From assembly GCF_021018805.1 (NCBI RefSeq), contig NC_086259.1, forward strand, positions 124,001 through 188,000: DNA of 64,000 nt, given 5' to 3'. Numbering within the stretch: the first letter of the stretch is position 1; every line of letters begins with the position of its first letter. This document shows, one piece after another, positions 62,776-64,000 of this stretch. The position numbers were made by a program, and so were the translations under genes. This DNA comes from Prinia subflava (Eukaryota > Chordata > Aves > Passeriformes > Cisticolidae). The notes under the pieces were generated by a model that worked only from the letters and a program-made list of their open reading frames with translations, did no database searches and had not been told where the DNA came from.

Positions 62776-64000
62776 TGTCTCAGTTTGAGGGGGAGGTGAA
62801 TTTTTCAGGGAGTTGTGAGCAAACCAATCAGCAGTCAGGTTTTATGCTGGCACTTGGAGTAGCCACTGAGAGGTTGGACACAGCCTCCGAGGATACAAGG
62901 GGTTAAAAGTGGGGACTGCCAGAGGGTCTGCGTCTTCTTGGATTCTGGCTTCAGTGGGGCAACACCTCCCCTGCCTGGCTTTCAAGGCTGGGTGGGGAAG
63001 GGGAACCACGTGGCCAAGCTAGAAGGGAACCACGCGGCCGAGCTGAGGTGAGCTGGAGCCCCAGGGGGAAGAGAGTGAACAAGCTTTGAGCTGAGCTGGT
63101 CCCATCCAGGATGGAGGGGTGGAAAACTGTGGAGGTGCCTTTCTTCCTCCCCTCCCCCTCCTCCCTGGGAGAAGATGCCCAGCTGCGAGTGGGAGCTGCC
63201 AAGGCAGGGAGTGCCTGAGCCTGCAGCCCCCTGCCAGGAGCTAAGAACTGTTAACCCTTTCTGAGGCAGAAAGAAACTTTTCCGAGACATTAACTCTAGT
63301 GGCTAGTGGCTTCAGAAGAGAGAGAGAAACAGCTTGAGACTGTGATGATAAAAGAAAGATGAAAAGAATCCCAGATGGGCAGGGATGGAGAAGAGTGGTT
63401 TCTTAGGCTGCACTTTTCTTGCATAATGTTAGCCATAGACTGAACTTGAGACTCTTTTGAACATAAACTGCATTTTGGGGTAGATGTGGCCAGCTCGACT
63501 TGCTGCAGTGGAGCAAACAGAGAAGAGAGGAAGAGGGTGTGGTGGTGCCCTCTGCCCTCAGAGAAGAAACCCTCAGCCCCAGGGGAAGAATGGGGAGAGC
63601 CCGGCATGCAAGCATCCTTAAAAAGAGCCCTGTATGCAGCTTTGGCCCATGGACAGTGGTGAGAGCACTGGACATGGAGAGGGGAGTGTCACCACGGCAG
63701 CCAGGTAGTGCCACGAGTGACACAAACACACATAAAGGGTGAACCTGTGTTTTTCTGAGGAGCAGTGTGAAAAAGACTTGTCTCTCCCTTGCTGAATTAA
63801 AGATTAGTTTTTTTGAGTGGTGATTGTTTGATTTTAAACCCAAGGTTTTGGTCCATGGAGGGTAACGTGTAAGGGGTGTAAATTAGGGGGAGGAGAAGAA
63901 ATGCTCTGGGAAGTTTTCATTTCTGTTTTTCTTTTGTGTGTGTGTTTAAGGTGTTGGGTTTTTTTATTTCCTATTTCTATTCTTATGTAATGTAATAAAG
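62776..64000 (+). mobile_element. Large ERV LTR, cut by right edge
   Basis: Begins TGTCTCAGTTTGAGGGGGAG at 62776, an LTR start I recall from passerine genomes. A CCAAT box lies at 62823-62827 and a TATA-like GGTTAAAAGTGGGG at about 62901-62914, directly before GACTGCCAGAGGGTCTGCGTC, the likely transcription start zone. GC- and purine-rich sequence continues for over 1 kb, ending at AATAAA (63994-63999) on the last bases of the window. If that is the LTR's own polyadenylation signal, R is unusually long. Whether a provirus or a solo LTR follows cannot be seen. The 146-codon minus-strand frame inside is not a recognised protein. Confidence 0.8.

Noticed and set aside
63403..63843. 146-codon minus-strand frame
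   Set aside because: Falls inside the LTR at 62776-64000, antisense to its promoter direction, with no recognisable domain.
63936..63950. TG dinucleotide run
   Set aside because: Only a few repeats long, inside an LTR, so not a meaningful microsatellite.
1..64000. tRNA, rRNA, known microRNA hairpins, CRISPR arrays or prokaryotic operons
   Set aside because: Looked for recognisable conserved strings, mature microRNA sequences and regular spacer arrays, and saw none.

Overview
The window looks like nuclear DNA from a bird, probably a songbird. It is AT-rich and carries at least nine CR1 LINE fragments, the dominant avian retrotransposon, including the usual 5'-truncated 3' ends. It also carries six endogenous-retrovirus LTRs, several of which I recall as common in passerine genomes. 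I found no rRNA, tRNA, operon, CRISPR array or prokaryotic gene organisation, and no complete protein-coding gene. The longer open frames are frames across CR1 or LTR sequence, low-complexity repeats, or chance frames. It reads as a gene desert or part of a very long intron. The passerine call rests on memory of LTR families and is an inference.

Layout. 1-190: CR1, cut by the left edge. 1281-2324: minus-strand LTR-derived block with PBS-like and polypurine-like sites. 2411-7664: unique DNA. 7665-8325 and 8945-9225: CR1 in opposite orientations. 9666-10423: minus-strand LTR with an internal 64-bp tandem duplication. 10560-10773: the only stretch with an exon-like look. 15940-16235: very old CR1. 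18258-18866: CpG-rich solo LTR with a 6-bp target duplication. 20534-21343: solo LTR with 8-bp terminal inverted repeats and a 5-bp target duplication. 23870-23985 and 28900-28982: CR1 3' ends. 26320-26479: a T40 tract facing an A18 tract. 35165-35550: decayed LTR with CCAAT and TATA boxes. 35852-36412 and 40148-40551: inverted CR1 pair sharing 111 identical bases. 46451-46530: G-rich minisatellite. 54338-54662 and 59100-59352: two further CR1 copies. 62776-64000: start of a large LTR running off the right edge.

Function. Nothing forms a pathway. The plausible activities are regulatory or structural: LTR promoters and polyadenylation signals, an inverted CR1 pair able to fold in RNA, homopolymer and G-rich tracts, and a few non-repeat segments that could be conserved enhancers. 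I did not find a convincing new biological system. The best leads are the two cleanly delimited solo LTRs, the PBS/PPT arrangement near 1900-2340, the inverted CR1 pair, and the possible minus-strand exon near 10.7 kb.
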